Assembly: GCF_000828915.1 (NCBI RefSeq)
Contig: NZ_AP014569.1
Span: 1,302,001-1,366,000 of the forward strand
Source of the DNA: Serpentinimonas maccroryi
Lineage (GTDB): Bacteria; Pseudomonadota; Gammaproteobacteria; Burkholderiales; Burkholderiaceae_C
DNA length: 64,000 bases
Reading direction: 5' to 3'
In this document: in pieces, positions 56,196-64,000 of the stretch
Position numbering within the stretch: the stretch's first letter is position 1
Layout of the letters: every line of letters starts with the position of its first letter
Notes under the pieces: model-generated
The model's input: only the letters and a program-made list of their open reading frames with translations
What the model was told of the DNA's origin: nothing
The model's database searches: none
Made by a program: the position numbers and the translations under genes

Positions 56196-57161
56196 ATGAG
56201 CTTGTCCCGCCGCCACCTTCTGGCCAGCAGTGCGCTGCTGGCATTGCCTGCGCTGCCCGCATTCGCCCGCCCCGGCGAACTGGTGCTTTGGGGCCCGCCT
56301 TCCACGCCCAGCGCGGTGCTTGCCGTGGCGGTGCAACAGGGCTTTCTGTCAGCGGTCGCGGGCCAGGTTTCGGTGCGCGTCTGGCGCGACCCGGACGAGC
56401 TGCGCGCCGGTCTGGCCGCCGGCAGCATCCAGGCCTCGATCGTGCCGACCGTGACGGCGGCCAACCTGCACAACCGCGGCTTGGGGCTGCGCCTGCTCAA
56501 CGTCATGACCGATGGCCTGAACACCATCGTCGCGGCCGAACCGATGGCCGACCTGAACGCGCTGCGCGGACGCACGCTCGCCATGCCGTTCATCAACGAT
56601 TCGCCCGGGTTGGTGTTTCGCCGGTTGGCCCGTGCTGAAGGGCTGGACCCGGCGCGCGACCTGCGCATCCAGCCCGCCGGCACCCCGGCCGAGGCGGCGC
56701 AACTGCTGCTGGCCGGGCGTGTCGATGCCGCGATGCTGCCCGAGCCTGCGGCCAGCGCCGCCCTGATCGGCGCTGCTCGCGCCGGCCGCACGCTGGTTCG
56801 CGCCTTCGACGTGCAAGCCGCCTTCGGTCGGCACTTTGGTCATGCCAGCGTGCCCCAAGCCGGGTTGGCGCTGCGCGACGGCTGGCGCACCGAGCACCCG
56901 CAAGCGGTCGAGGCCCTGCAAGCCGGTCTGGTGCGCGCCGTCGCCTACGCGCGCGCCAACCCAGCCGCGGCGGCCCAAGCCGCAGCCGGCGTGCTCGGCC
57001 TGCCGGCGCCGGTGATCGAGCAGTCGATTGCCCACTCGCTCCTGGTCGCGCACCGCGCACGCCAGGCGCGACCGGCGCTCGAGACCTATCTGCGCGTGGT
57101 GGCCGAAGGCAATATCGGTCTGATCGGCGGCCGCCTGCCCGCCGATGACTTTTACCTATGA
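56196..57161 (+). CDS. ABC transporter substrate-binding protein (NitT/TauT-like)
   Basis: A 321-residue periplasmic protein. The N-terminus SLSRRHLLASSALLALPALPA is a twin-arginine-type signal. The body resembles NMT1/SsuA-type binding proteins for nitrate, sulfonate or taurine (VPTVTAANLHNRG, ALRGRTLAMPF, AGRVDAAMLPEP). The ATG at 56196 places the twin arginines at residues 5-6, with AGGA upstream. It overlaps the permease by ATGA. The ligand cannot be named. Confidence 0.85.
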   Translation: MSLSRRHLLASSALLALPALPAFARPGELVLWGPPSTPSAVLAVAVQQGFLSAVAGQVSVRVWRDPDELRAGLAAGSIQASIVPTVTAANLHNRGLGLRLLNVMTDGLNTIVAAEPMADLNALRGRTLAMPFINDSPGLVFRRLARAEGLDPARDLRIQPAGTPAEAAQLLLAGRVDAAMLPEPAASAALIGAARAGRTLVRAFDVQAAFGRHFGHASVPQAGLALRDGWRTEHPQAVEALQAGLVRAVAYARANPAAAAQAAAGVLGLPAPVIEQSIAHSLLVAHRARQARPALETYLRVVAEGNIGLIGGRLPADDFYL

Positions 57162-57955
57162 CTTGGCTCGGTCGGCTGGGCAACTTTTTGTGGTCGGGCT
57201 GGGCCGGGCTGGCGGGGCTGTGCCTGCTGGCTGCGGCTTGGCAGGCCGGGCATGAGGCCTACGGCAGCTTCATCCTGCCGGCCCCGGTCGCGACGCTACA
57301 GCAGATCGGCGCGACCCTGAGCGACCCGCTTTTTGCCGAGGCAACCAGCACCACCGCGCTGCGCGCCGCGACCGGCTTTGCAGTCGCCGCCAGCATCGGC
57401 GCCGTGGTCGGCATCGCCGCCGGTTACTCGATGGCCACGCTACGCGCCGCGCGGCCCCTGATGACCGTGCTGCTGGGCGTGCCACCCATCGCTTGGATCG
57501 TGCTGGCGATGATCTGGTTTGGCGCTAGCGACGGCACGGTCGTGGCCACGGTGGTGATCGCCGCAACGCCGATCGTCTTTGGTGCCGCCGCCCAAGGCAT
57601 CGCCACGCGCGAACGCGGGCTCGACGACATGGCGCGCGTCTTTGGCGCTTCGGCGCTGCAGCGCTTTTACCACCTGTCGCTGCGCCATTTGGCTGCGCAC
57701 CTGTTCCCGGCGCTCGCGGTGGCGCTGGGCACTGCGGTCAAGGTGGCGGTGATGGCCGAGCTGCTGACCAACACCGGCGGCATCGGCACCGAACTGGCCA
57801 ACGCGCGCGCGCGCCTCGACGTCACGGCAGCGATGTCGTGGGTGCTGATCGCCGTTGCGCTGCTGCTGGTGCTCGAGTACGCGCTGCTGCAACCGATCCG
57901 CTCCCAGCTCGAGCGCTGGCGCAGCGCCGCCCAGCCTTGGGGGGTCAAGCGTTGA
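57158..57955 (+). CDS. ABC transporter permease (NitT/TauT-like)
   Basis: A 265-residue inner-membrane permease with about six helices and the EAA-loop region around AAAQGIATRERGLDDMARVFGA. It ends overlapping the ATPase start (TTGA). It should form the channel for the ligand bound by the upstream protein. Confidence 0.9.
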   Translation: MTWLGRLGNFLWSGWAGLAGLCLLAAAWQAGHEAYGSFILPAPVATLQQIGATLSDPLFAEATSTTALRAATGFAVAASIGAVVGIAAGYSMATLRAARPLMTVLLGVPPIAWIVLAMIWFGASDGTVVATVVIAATPIVFGAAAQGIATRERGLDDMARVFGASALQRFYHLSLRHLAAHLFPALAVALGTAVKVAVMAELLTNTGGIGTELANARARLDVTAAMSWVLIAVALLLVLEYALLQPIRSQLERWRSAAQPWGVKR

Positions 57956-58716
57956 GTCGGCCGCCCGTACTGGTGCTCGAAGGCATCGGCCACGCCTACT
58001 TCGGCCGCTACGTGCTCGAAGGCGTGCGGCTGCGCCTGCACGCCGGCGAGGTCGCGGCGCTGCTCGGGCCTTCGGGTTCGGGCAAATCGACGCTGCTGGC
58101 GATCGCCGCAGGCATCCTCGACCCGCTGCGTGGCACGCTGGAGCGCGGCTACCGCCGGCACGCGATGGTCTTTCAGGAACCGCGCCTGCTGCCCTGGGCG
58201 ACTGCGGCCCAGAACATCGCCTACCCGCTGCGGCTGTCCGGACTGGGGCGAGCGGCGCGGGACGCGCGCGTGGCCGAGGTCGCGGCGCTGGCGCATTTCG
58301 ACCCCGCCGACCTCGGCAAGTACCCGGTCGAGCTCTCGGGTGGCATGCGCCAGCGCGTGGCGATCGCGCGGGCGCTGGCGCCAGCGCCCGACTTCGTCTA
58401 TTTCGACGAACCCTTCACCGCGCTGGACCCGGGCTTGCGCCGTGCGATGCAAGATTTGGTGATCGAAGCCGCCAGCCGCCACGGCTTTGGCGCGCTGTTC
58501 GTGACCCACGACGTGCAAGAAGCGGTGCGCATCGCCCACCGCGTTTTGGTGCTCGACGCCGGTGGCCGTGGCTTGGCCGGCGAGCGTGTCGTGCCCGGCG
58601 TTCCCGGCGCACGCGATGCGCGCACAGTGTTCGAGACCGCCCACGGCTGGCTGGCCCACGATGCGTTGTTTCAAGCCGTCGAGGGCAGCGACGAAAGGAC
58701 GGCCGGATGGAGTTGA
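57952..58716 (+). CDS. ABC transporter ATPase (NitT/TauT-like)
   Basis: A 254-residue nucleotide-binding subunit: Walker A GPSGSGKST, Q-loop MVFQEPRLLPW, signature LSGGMRQR, Walker B FVYFDEPF and H-loop FVTHD. A TTG start at 57952 overlaps the permease stop; no ATG is near the first strand. It overlaps nnrS by 10 nt. Confidence 0.92.
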   Translation: MSRPPVLVLEGIGHAYFGRYVLEGVRLRLHAGEVAALLGPSGSGKSTLLAIAAGILDPLRGTLERGYRRHAMVFQEPRLLPWATAAQNIAYPLRLSGLGRAARDARVAEVAALAHFDPADLGKYPVELSGGMRQRVAIARALAPAPDFVYFDEPFTALDPGLRRAMQDLVIEAASRHGFGALFVTHDVQEAVRIAHRVLVLDAGGRGLAGERVVPGVPGARDARTVFETAHGWLAHDALFQAVEGSDERTAGWS

Positions 58717-59906
58717 AACCGCGCCTGCAACGCATGGGCGCGGGCCTGACGTTCGAGGCCTTGCGCCTGTTCTTCCCGCTGGCGGCGTTGCATGCCGCGC
58801 TCTGGCCGCTGCTGTGGGTGCTGCTGCTGGGCTACACCTTACCCAGCGCTGCCGGCATGCCAGCGGCGCTGTGGCACGGCAAAGAGATGATCTACGGCGC
58901 CTTTGGCGCGGCGCTGATCGGCTTCGTGCTCTCGGCCATGCCAGAGTGGACCGGCACCGCCCGCCTGAGCGGGCGCGCGCTCTGGGCGCTGGCCAGCGCT
59001 TGGTTGCTGGCGCGCCTGATTGGGCTGTGGGGCGCCGAAGCGCTGCTGCCGCTGGCTGCGGCCCTAGACGCCTTGCTCTACGGTGGCTTGGCGGCCTATG
59101 CGAGTTGGCTGGCGTGGAGGCGACCGGTGGCGCGGCTGTGGGCCTTTGCCGGCTGGCTGTGGGCCTTTGCTGCGGTGGCGCTGGGGCTGCGTTTCGCGTT
59201 CTGGCACGACGACGTCGCGCTGGCCTCGGCGGCGCTGCACGCAGCGGTGCTGGTCTTTCTGGCACTGATGGCGCTGTCGCTGGCGCGCATCTTGCCAGCG
59301 GTGCTGAACCTAGTGCTGGACCCGACGCAGGCCAGCACGCCGTTTCGGCCGCACCCGGGCCGACGCAACCTCGCGGCCGGCTTGGTCGCGGTGGCGCTGG
59401 CGGCGCATTTGCTCGGCCTGTCGAACGCGGTGCAGGCCTTCTTGCTGCTGGGCGCTGGCGCGGCCTTCCTCGACCGGATTGGCGACACCTTCATCGGCTG
59501 GCGCTTTTTCAGGCCCGAGGTGCTGGTGCTGGCCGGCGCGGCCGCACTCGCTGGCATCGGCCTGATTCTGATGGGGCTGGGGCGCCTAGGCAGCGGCGCG
59601 GCGGCACTGGCCGGGCTGCACGTCACCGTCATGGGCGGCTTGGGCTTGGCGGTCATCGGTGTGCTGGCGGTGGCCGGGCGGCTGCACACCGGGCAGTCGG
59701 TGCAGCTGCCGCCCAGCGCCGTCGCCGCCGCCCTGCTGCTGGTGGCGGCGACGGCGCTGCGTGCGGCTCCGGCGCTGGGCATGGACGCGACCTGGGCCTA
59801 CGCCGCCGCCTCGGTGCTGTGGGCAGCGAGCTTTCTGCTCTGGCTCACGGGCTACCTGCCCGCCATGGCCGATCCGGCCCGGCGCGCGCACGACAAATGC
59901 GGCTAG
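58707..59906 (+). CDS. NnrS-family haem-copper membrane protein
   Basis: A 399-residue, 12-helix membrane protein of the NnrS family (ALWHGKEMIYGAFGAALIGF, ALSLARILPAVLN, LHVTVMGGLGLAVIG), linked to nitric-oxide stress and denitrification. It overlaps the ABC ATPase. The combination cupin - NitT/TauT importer - NnrS suggests a response to nitrogen oxides, but the imported ligand is unknown. Confidence 0.9.
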   Translation: MELKPRLQRMGAGLTFEALRLFFPLAALHAALWPLLWVLLLGYTLPSAAGMPAALWHGKEMIYGAFGAALIGFVLSAMPEWTGTARLSGRALWALASAWLLARLIGLWGAEALLPLAAALDALLYGGLAAYASWLAWRRPVARLWAFAGWLWAFAAVALGLRFAFWHDDVALASAALHAAVLVFLALMALSLARILPAVLNLVLDPTQASTPFRPHPGRRNLAAGLVAVALAAHLLGLSNAVQAFLLLGAGAAFLDRIGDTFIGWRFFRPEVLVLAGAAALAGIGLILMGLGRLGSGAAALAGLHVTVMGGLGLAVIGVLAVAGRLHTGQSVQLPPSAVAAALLLVAATALRAAPALGMDATWAYAAASVLWAASFLLWLTGYLPAMADPARRAHDKCG

Positions 59907-59997
59907 GGCGGGCGGCACCGGCGCCGCAGCCACGCGCCGCAGCCACTGCCCAGCGCAGTAAAATTCGCGCCACCCTCAACCCACTGCCCCTACCACC

Positions 59998-61194
59998 ATG
60001 TCCCTTTTTGCCGCCGTCGAAATGGCCCCGCGCGACCCGATTCTGGGTCTGAACGAGCAGTTTGCCGCCGACCCCAATCCGCACAAGGTCAACCTCGGCG
60101 TGGGCGTCTATTACGACGACAACGGCAAACTGCCGCTGCTGCAGTGCGTGCAGCAGGCCGAGCGCGCCATGCTCGAACACCCGGCCGCGCGCGGCTACCT
60201 GCCCATCGACGGCATCGCCGCCTACGACAACGCGGTCAAGGCGCTGGTCTTTGGCGCCGACAGCGAGCCCGTGCGCAGCGGCCGCATCGCCACCGTGCAG
60301 GCCATCGGTGGCACCGGTGGGCTCAAAATTGGCGCCGACTTTCTGCGCAAGCTCAAGCCCGGGGCCCAAGTGCTGATCAGCGACCCGAGCTGGGAGAACC
60401 ACCGCGCCCTCTTTACCAGCGCCGGCTTCGACGTCGGCAGCTACGCCTACTACGACGCCAAGCGCCTGGGCATCGACTTCGAGGGTATGCTCGCCAGCCT
60501 GCAAGCCGCCAGCCCCGGCAGCATCGTGCTGTTGCACGCCTGCTGCCACAACCCCACCGGCTACGACCTCAGCCCCGAGCAGTGGGACCGCGTGGTGGCG
60601 GTGCTGCAGGCGCGCGGCCACACGCCCTTCCTCGACATGGCCTACCAGGGTTTTGGCCACGGCATCGCCGAAGACGGCGCCGTGATCCAGAAGTTCATCC
60701 AATCCGGGCTCGACTGCTTCGTCGCCACCAGCTTTTCCAAGAGCTTCAGCCTCTATGGCGAGCGCGTGGGCGCGCTGTCGGTGCTGTGCCAAAGCAAGGA
60801 CGAAGCGGCGCGCGTGCTGTCGCAGCTCAAACTCGTGATCCGCACCAACTACTCCAACCCGCCCACCCACGGCGGCGCGATCGTGGCCGTGGTGCTCAAC
60901 GACCCGACCCTGCGCGCCCTGTGGGAGCGCGAACTGGCCGAGATGCGCCTGCGCATCCAGTCGATGCGCGCGCGCCTGGTGGCTGGCCTCAAAGCCGCCG
61001 GCGTGCAGCGCGACATGGGCTTCATCACGCAGCAGATCGGCATGTTCAGCTACTCGGGCCTGAGCAAAGAGCAGATGGTGCGTCTGCGCAGCGAGTTCGG
61101 CGTCTATGGCACCGACACCGGCCGCATGTGCGTGGCCGCGCTCAACAGCAAAAACATCGATTACGTCTGCCGCTCGATTGCCGCGGTGCTCTAA
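59998..61194 (+). CDS. tyrB: Aromatic amino-acid / aspartate aminotransferase (class I)
   Basis: A 398-residue PLP enzyme transferring amino groups between glutamate and aspartate or aromatic amino acids. The PLP lysine is in SFSKSFSLYGERVG; substrate-binding GVGVYYDDNG, CCHNPTG and the C-terminal RMCVAALNSKNI are present. TyrB versus AspC cannot be fixed by eye; the proteobacterial class I group covers both. Confidence 0.92.
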   Translation: MSLFAAVEMAPRDPILGLNEQFAADPNPHKVNLGVGVYYDDNGKLPLLQCVQQAERAMLEHPAARGYLPIDGIAAYDNAVKALVFGADSEPVRSGRIATVQAIGGTGGLKIGADFLRKLKPGAQVLISDPSWENHRALFTSAGFDVGSYAYYDAKRLGIDFEGMLASLQAASPGSIVLLHACCHNPTGYDLSPEQWDRVVAVLQARGHTPFLDMAYQGFGHGIAEDGAVIQKFIQSGLDCFVATSFSKSFSLYGERVGALSVLCQSKDEAARVLSQLKLVIRTNYSNPPTHGGAIVAVVLNDPTLRALWERELAEMRLRIQSMRARLVAGLKAAGVQRDMGFITQQIGMFSYSGLSKEQMVRLRSEFGVYGTDTGRMCVAALNSKNIDYVCRSIAAVL

Positions 61195-61351
61195 TGGCTG
61201 GCGCATGCAAGCGCCCCTCGAACCTGCCCTCTGTGGTTGCTTGTGCCGCTTTCGTCGCTCGCCCACCCGTGTTGTCGCTGAAAGGTCAGGACAAAATCAG
61301 CGCGGCCTGATATATTGTTGCTGCACTGCACTATTTTTACGAGGTGAGCCG

Positions 61352-62764
61352 ATGCTGTACCAGATTTATGAAAACCAGCGCTCGCTGATCGAGCCCTTTT
61401 CCGACTTTGCGCAAATGACCGCCAAGTTGTTTGCCAACCCGCTCTCGCCGCTGGGCCAGGTGCCGATGGCGCAACGCATCGCCGCCGCCTACGACCTCGT
61501 GCACCGCTTGGGCAAGGACTACGAAAAGCCTGAGTTCGGCATCCGCCACGTGGACATCGAGGGCCAGCACGTGGCGATCGACGAGCGCATCGAGATCGAC
61601 AAGCCCTTTTGCGAGCTGCGCCGCTTCAAGCGCTTTTCTGACCACCCGGCCACGCTGACCCGGCTCAAAACCCAGCCCGTGGTGCTGATCGTGGCACCGC
61701 TGTCGGGCCACTACGCCACGCTGCTGCGCGACACCGTGCGCACCATGCTGCGCGAGCACAAGGTCTATATCACCGACTGGAAAAACGCGCGCATGGTGCC
61801 GCTGTCCGAAGGCGATTTTCACCTCGACGACTACGTCAACTATGTGCAGGAGTTCATTCGCCATCTGCAGCAAAAATACGGCAACTGCCACGTCATCAGC
61901 GTTTGCCAGCCGACCGTGCCGGTGCTCGCGGGGGTCTCGCTCATGGCCAGCCGGGGCGAACTCGCGCCGCTGTCCATGACCATGATGGGCGGCCCGATCG
62001 ACGCGCGCAAATCACCCACTTCGGTCAACAACCTGGCAGCGCAGCGCAGCTTCGAGTGGTTCGAGAACAACGTCATCTACCGCGTGCCGGCGAGCTTTCC
62101 CGGCGCTGGGCGGCGCGTCTATCCGGGTTTTTTGCAGCACAGCGGCTTTATCGCCATGAACCCGGACCGCCACGCCAGCAGCCACTACGACTACTTCCGC
62201 GACCTGATCAAGGGCGACAACGAGAGCGCCGAAGCGCACCGCCAGTTCTACGACGAGTACAACGCCGTGCTCGACATGGACGCGCACTACTACCTCGAAA
62301 CCATCAACACCGTGTTCCAAGAGTTCAAACTCGTCAACGGCACTTGGGATGTGCGCAACGAACAGGGCGCGCTCGAGCGCGTGCGCCCGCAAGACATCAA
62401 GCACACCGGCTTGCTGACCATTGAGGGCGAGCTCGACGACATCTCGGGCTGTGGCCAGACGCACGCTGCGCACGGGCTGTGCACCGGCATCGAAGACCCG
62501 AAGCAGCGCCACTTCGAAGTGCCGGGTGCCGGGCACTACGGAATTTTCAGCGGCCGGCGCTGGCGCGAGCAGGTCTATCCGGTGGTCAAGGCCTTTATTG
62601 TCGAGCACGAACCGAAGTCGGCCGCGGGCATCGAGGCGGCGCGCTTGGGCGCGGCAGAACTCGACGACGGCGATTCGGATGAGACTGCTGCTGCCGCAGC
62701 CCCAACCGCGCCGTCCAGCCCGACACGCGGGCGCACAGCACGCAAACCCGCTGCCGGTGACTGA
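61352..62764 (+). CDS. phaZ: Intracellular polyhydroxyalkanoate depolymerase
   Basis: Degrades stored PHB granules. From ATG 61352 it has 470 residues. The nucleophile is cysteine, C185 in [14 protein letters not shown], as in intracellular PhaZ. Other blocks: [12 protein letters not shown] start, [31 protein letters not shown], and the catalytic histidine region [14 protein letters not shown]. The last about 50 residues are a low-complexity tail. GAGGTGAG precedes the ATG. It overlaps the RnfB-like gene by 8 nt. PHB use fits the glyoxylate shunt gene aceA. Confidence 0.94.
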   Translation: MLYQIYENQRSLIEPFSDFAQMTAKLFANPLSPLGQVPMAQRIAAAYDLVHRLGKDYEKPEFGIRHVDIEGQHVAIDERIEIDKPFCELRRFKRFSDHPATLTRLKTQPVVLIVAPLSGHYATLLRDTVRTMLREHKVYITDWKNARMVPLSEGDFHLDDYVNYVQEFIRHLQQKYGNCHVISVCQPTVPVLAGVSLMASRGELAPLSMTMMGGPIDARKSPTSVNNLAAQRSFEWFENNVIYRVPASFPGAGRRVYPGFLQHSGFIAMNPDRHASSHYDYFRDLIKGDNESAEAHRQFYDEYNAVLDMDAHYYLETINTVFQEFKLVNGTWDVRNEQGALERVRPQDIKHTGLLTIEGELDDISGCGQTHAAHGLCTGIEDPKQRHFEVPGAGHYGIFSGRRWREQVYPVVKAFIVEHEPKSAAGIEAARLGAAELDDGDSDETAAAAAPTAPSSPTRGRTARKPAAGD

Positions 62765-63515
62765 TAGCCTGGTCGAACACCTAGACGCGCTGCTGCCGCA
62801 GACGCAGTGCCGGCGCTGCGGCTACCCAGACTGCCGCAGCTACGCCCAGGCCTTGGCCGCCGGCACTGCCGAAATCAACCAGTGCCCACCGGGGGGCGAG
62901 GAAGGTGTGGCGCGCTTGGCTGCCCTGCTGGGCCGCCCCGCCCTGCCGCTAAACCCGGCCCACGGCCTCGAGGGCCCCATGACGGTGGCGGTGATCGACG
63001 AGCAGTGGTGCATCGGCTGCACCCTGTGCCTCAAAGCCTGCCCGACCGACGCCATCGTGGGCGCGCACAAGCGCATGCACACCGTAATCGACGCCTATTG
63101 CACCGGCTGCGATCTGTGCCTGCCGGTGTGCCCGGTGGACTGCATTCAGATGGTTCCGGTGGCGGCCGCAAATGGCGCTCAAGGCGATCAAGGTATCCAC
63201 GGCACGGCCTCCACGGCCACCGGCTGGGCCGCTTGGAGCCCGGCGCAAGCCGAGCAAGCCCGCCAGCGCTACATTGCCCGCCAAGCGCGCCTGCAGCGCA
63301 CCGAGGCAGCGCACCAAGCGCGCCTGCTGGCCAAAGCCGAGGCCAAACTGGCCGACCTGCCCGCGCACTCCAAACACACCGACCCGGTGGTGCTGGAGCG
63401 TAAACGCACACTCGTCGAGGCGGCGCTGGCGCGCGCTCGGGCGGCTCAGGCCGCCAAGATGCAAGAGCGGTTGCCTCGATCCGAGGCCAACGAAGGCAAG
63501 GCCCATCAAGCTTAG
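62757..63515 (+). CDS. RnfB-like ferredoxin protein (stand-alone)
   Basis: A 252-residue iron-sulfur protein. An RnfB-type 4Fe-4S domain CRRCGYPDC (about residues 18-50) is followed by two ferredoxin clusters [12 protein letters not shown] and [12 protein letters not shown] (about 80-125), then an Ala/Gln-rich coiled-coil tail. The membrane helix of full RnfB is missing and no other rnf gene is near. GTG at 62757 is the start, overlapping phaZ. It may serve as a soluble electron carrier, as in other Burkholderiales. Confidence 0.9.
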   Translation: MTDSLVEHLDALLPQTQCRRCGYPDCRSYAQALAAGTAEINQCPPGGEEGVARLAALLGRPALPLNPAHGLEGPMTVAVIDEQWCIGCTLCLKACPTDAIVGAHKRMHTVIDAYCTGCDLCLPVCPVDCIQMVPVAAANGAQGDQGIHGTASTATGWAAWSPAQAEQARQRYIARQARLQRTEAAHQARLLAKAEAKLADLPAHSKHTDPVVLERKRTLVEAALARARAAQAAKMQERLPRSEANEGKAHQA

Positions 63516-63563
63516 CAGTAACGAGCAGAGCTGCCACAAAAAGCGGCTACTCAGCAGCGGGAA

Positions 63564-64000
63564 TCAAGCAGCCACTTGATCGGGTGCCGGCTGCGGCGCC
63601 TCGGGCGCGGCGCCCTGCGCGCGCAGCCCCAGGCGGGCAAACAAGGCGCGGTCGCGCGCGGCCTGCGGGTTGGCGGTGGTGAGCAGCCGATCGCCATAAA
63701 AAATCGAATTCGCCCCGGCGGCAAAGCACAGCGCCTGCAGCGCGTCTTCCATCTGCTCGCGCCCGGCCGACAGCCGCACCAACGCACGCGGCATGGTGAT
63801 GCGCGCCGCGGCGATGGTGCGCACGAACTCGAACGGGTCGATCGGCGCGGCGTCGGCCAAGGGGGTGCCGGGCATGGGCACCAGGTTGTTGATCGGCACC
63901 GACTCGGGGTAGGGCTCGAGGTTGGCCAACTGCGCCAGCAAGCCGGCGCGTTGCGCCCGCGTTTCGCCCATGCCGACGATGCCGCCACTGCAGACCTTGA
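63564..64000 (-). CDS. bioB: Biotin synthase, 3' part (partial)
   Basis: The C-terminal 145 codons are visible, from [14 protein letters not shown] through [12 protein letters not shown], the [11 protein letters not shown] block and [14 protein letters not shown]. This is the end of the radical-SAM enzyme that inserts sulfur into dethiobiotin; the cluster-binding N-terminus lies beyond the right edge. It converges on the RnfB-like gene with a 48-nt gap. Confidence 0.94.
   Translation of the reverse strand, partial: KVCSGGIVGMGETRAQRAGLLAQLANLEPYPESVPINNLVPMPGTPLADAAPIDPFEFVRTIAAARITMPRALVRLSAGREQMEDALQALCFAAGANSIFYGDRLLTTANPQAARDRALFARLGLRAQGAAPEAPQPAPDQVAA

Overview
The window looks like a chromosome segment of a high-GC, flagellated, facultatively microaerobic betaproteobacterium, most like the Burkholderiales/Comamonadaceae. 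The grounds are gene content (cbb3 oxidase operon with ccoG, ccoS and ccoI, Fnr, anaerobic HemN, intracellular PHB depolymerase, Burkholderiales-style thiOSGE) and gene order. No rRNA, tRNA or CRISPR array was found. The family assignment is inference; no database search was possible.

Region 1 (1-5.8 kb): thrS (cut by the left edge) behind a terminator-like hairpin, a vapBC toxin-antitoxin pair, aceA (isocitrate lyase) with a strong terminator and repeated upstream motifs, a TauE/SafE-like membrane protein and hemN. Region 2 (5.8-15.1 kb): a microaerobic respiration block. fnr is divergent from hemN. ccoNOQPG plus a small FixH-like gene form one operon, ccoI and ccoS another, and a universal stress protein is divergent from ccoI. 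Three FNR-type boxes lie at hemN/fnr, ccoN and ccoI.

Region 3 (15.1-30.1 kb): housekeeping genes: lgt, ilvD, nadC, panB, panC, gpsA, secB, grxC, a rhodanese protein, gpmA, a C-terminal processing protease, a MoeB/ThiF-type adenylyltransferase, a BLUF blue-light sensor abutting folE, a cardiolipin synthase-like phospholipase D with an EEP-family phosphohydrolase, and a deleted Uma2 relic.

Region 4 (30.4-51.0 kb) is the accessory core: a flagellin and surface-glycan island. It runs fliC - fliD - fliC2, a 1244-residue multidomain glycosyltransferase, and rfbF-rfbG-rfbH (CDP-4-keto-3,6-dideoxyhexose synthesis). A convergent minus-strand set follows: SDR, a 3-dehydroquinate-synthase-like cyclase, a thiamine-diphosphate enzyme, a divergent NeuB-like synthase, a sugar methyltransferase and an NAD-dependent reductase/epimerase. 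fliS, which normally follows fliD, sits on the far side. An IS3-type element interrupts the methyltransferase 20 codons before its stop; both halves and a 4-bp target duplication are visible. The right border carries a relic of the same kind of IS end in inverted orientation and a decayed 3' end of a second rfbH-like gene. The SDR to NeuB genes have visibly lower GC than the rest. This combination is the best candidate here for an undescribed system, possibly making an unusual sugar for flagellin.

Region 5 (51.1-64 kb): thiD divergent from thiO-thiS-thiG-thiE, a cupin - ABC transporter - NnrS operon with a good promoter, an aromatic/aspartate aminotransferase, phaZ overlapping a stand-alone RnfB-like ferredoxin protein, and the 3' part of bioB cut by the right edge.
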